Below, one piece after another: positions 63,493 to 64,000 of a stretch of 64,000 nt of DNA. Position 1 is the first letter of the stretch; each line of letters opens with the position of its first letter. The notes under the pieces were generated by a model. It was given only the letters and a program-made list of their open reading frames with translations, was not told the origin of the DNA and did not search any database. This stretch comes from Mycolicibacterium monacense. GTDB lineage: Bacteria; Actinomycetota; Actinomycetes; Mycobacteriales; Mycobacteriaceae. The stretch is from NCBI RefSeq assembly GCF_010731575.1, contig NZ_AP022617.1:2046001-2110000 (forward strand), given 5' to 3'. Position numbers and translations under genes: made by a program.

Positions 63493-63822
63493 TCATGACC
63501 GTACGAGTCGGGCGATGGCTTCGGTTGCTTCGGTGAGTTTGGCGTCGGCGGCTGGTCCCCCGGCGGCTGCAGCGTCTCGAACGCAGTGTCGGAGATGGTC
63601 GTCGAGCAGTGCCAGCGAGACGCTTTGCAGGGCTTTGGTCAGTGCGTCGGCTTGGGTGAGGATGTCGATGCAGTAGCGTTCGTCCTCGATCATCCGGCTG
63701 ATGCCGCGGGCTTGGCCTTCAATGCGTTTCAAGCGTTTGAGATATTTGTCCTTATCGGTGATATAGCCGTGGTGGACCGACCCCGATGCTGGGCAGTGGT
63801 CAGCGTCGTCGACGTGAGTCAT
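63493..63822 (-). CDS. csoR: CsoR/RcnR-family copper-sensing repressor
   Basis: A 109-residue DUF156 protein: YLKRLKRIEGQARGISRMIE, then DERYCIDILTQADAL with the first Cys ligand, and LDDHLRHCV with the His and second Cys of the Cu(I) site. An N-terminal Cys/His stretch (HCPASGSVHHGY) is extra. CsoR releases DNA when Cu(I) binds, opening expression of the downstream CopB pump. It precedes copB in the minus-strand operon, after the edge fragment. Confidence 0.9.
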   Translation of the reverse strand: MTHVDDADHCPASGSVHHGYITDKDKYLKRLKRIEGQARGISRMIEDERYCIDILTQADALTKALQSVSLALLDDHLRHCVRDAAAAGGPAADAKLTEATEAIARLVRS

Positions 63823-63871
63823 GGCAACTCCTTCGGTCTGTGGGTTGGGGCGCCGGGGTCCGGCAGGTCAG

Positions 63872-64000
63872 TCACGCCGCGCTGGCGTACTTGTTGGGGT
63901 CTCGGTCGAATCGCGGTCCACATCCTTTGCAGCACAACCAGTACCGTCGGCCTCGGTAGTCGCGGAACAGCCCCGCGGCTTCGGCGGCCGCCGTGTTCAC
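63872..64000 (-). CDS. YHS-type metal-binding protein, C-terminal part (runs off the right edge)
   Basis: Forty-two residues are visible, LFRDYRGRRYWLCCKGCGPR, then FDRDPNKYASAA and stop. YWLCCKGCG...F..DP.KYA is the YHS domain, a small Cys-containing metal-binding module seen on copper and heavy-metal ATPases or as small free proteins. It ends 49 bases before csoR starts on the same strand, so it belongs to the copper cluster. Confidence 0.75.
   Translation of the reverse strand: MNTAAAEAAGLFRDYRGRRYWLCCKGCGPRFDRDPNKYASAA

Overview
The window looks like an accessory (genomic-island or plasmid) region of a high-GC actinobacterium, most likely a rapid- or slow-growing Mycobacterium relative. 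Reasons: GC-rich codon use throughout, an IdeR-like iron box, an MPT63-like (DUF1942) secreted protein, a CmtR-like ArsR metal sensor, a CsoR copper sensor, a CopB-type ATPase, and VapBC of mycobacterial style. No rRNA, tRNA or CRISPR array was recognised.

Region 1 (1-17.9 kb) is a defence island. On the minus strand it has the start of a class 1 DISARM operon (drmD, drmMI, then drmA running off the left edge) and an OLD-type ATPase/TOPRIM nuclease. Divergent from the latter, on the plus strand, is a run of an endonuclease/exonuclease/phosphatase-fold nuclease followed by two overlapping dynamin-like GTPase genes (two P-loops in the first, one in the second). The GTPase pair resembles the Eleos (LeoBC-LeoA) arrangement; its coupling to the nuclease is the best candidate here for an undescribed system.

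Region 2 (17,976-27,176) is a stack of nested transposons that can be taken apart exactly from the sequence. An IS3-family element (CTT target repeats) was hit by an IS21-family element (GAGG repeats) and an IS30-family element (CTG repeats). The IS21 element's istB was in turn hit in its Walker A codons by a Tn554-like element (tnpA-tnpB-tnpC) flanked by GCCCGG.

Region 3 (27.2-32.9 kb) holds a STAND NTPase with a Cap4/DUF4297-like nuclease domain (another probable defence gene), an IS1380-family element, and gene-poor DNA that seems to contain an orphan end of another Tn7/Mu-family transposon.

Region 4 (32,897-43,238) is a complete Tn7-like transposon bounded by TGT...ACA ends and perfect ACCGT target repeats. 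It carries tnsA, tnsB, tnsC and tniQ, and as cargo a mercury operon (merA, merB, a MerT-like transporter, a thiol-redox lipoprotein and a CcdA-like protein) divergent from merR across a textbook MerR operator, plus a CadD-like transporter.

Region 5 (43.3-52.7 kb) has a VapBC pair and a rearranged cadmium/metal cluster: CadD, an lspA remnant, the two ends of a cation transporter, a CmtR-like ArsR, a TlpA-like thioredoxin, apolipoprotein N-acyltransferase, a methyltransferase and a DUF3703 protein. Duplicated operator blocks lie before the thioredoxin/arsR pair and before the methyltransferase. A HipA-like kinase with a HIRAN-like partner follows.

Region 6 (52.7-64 kb) has an iron-box-preceded ferric ABC transporter followed by an adenylation-carrier-acyltransferase fusion, then a copper cluster (MPT63-like protein with a Cys-rich tail, His-rich membrane protein, CopB ATPase, CsoR, and a YHS-type fragment at the right edge).

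Six genes of the mobile elements are broken by single missing bases, mostly in G or C runs, so sequencing error competes with true decay as the cause.
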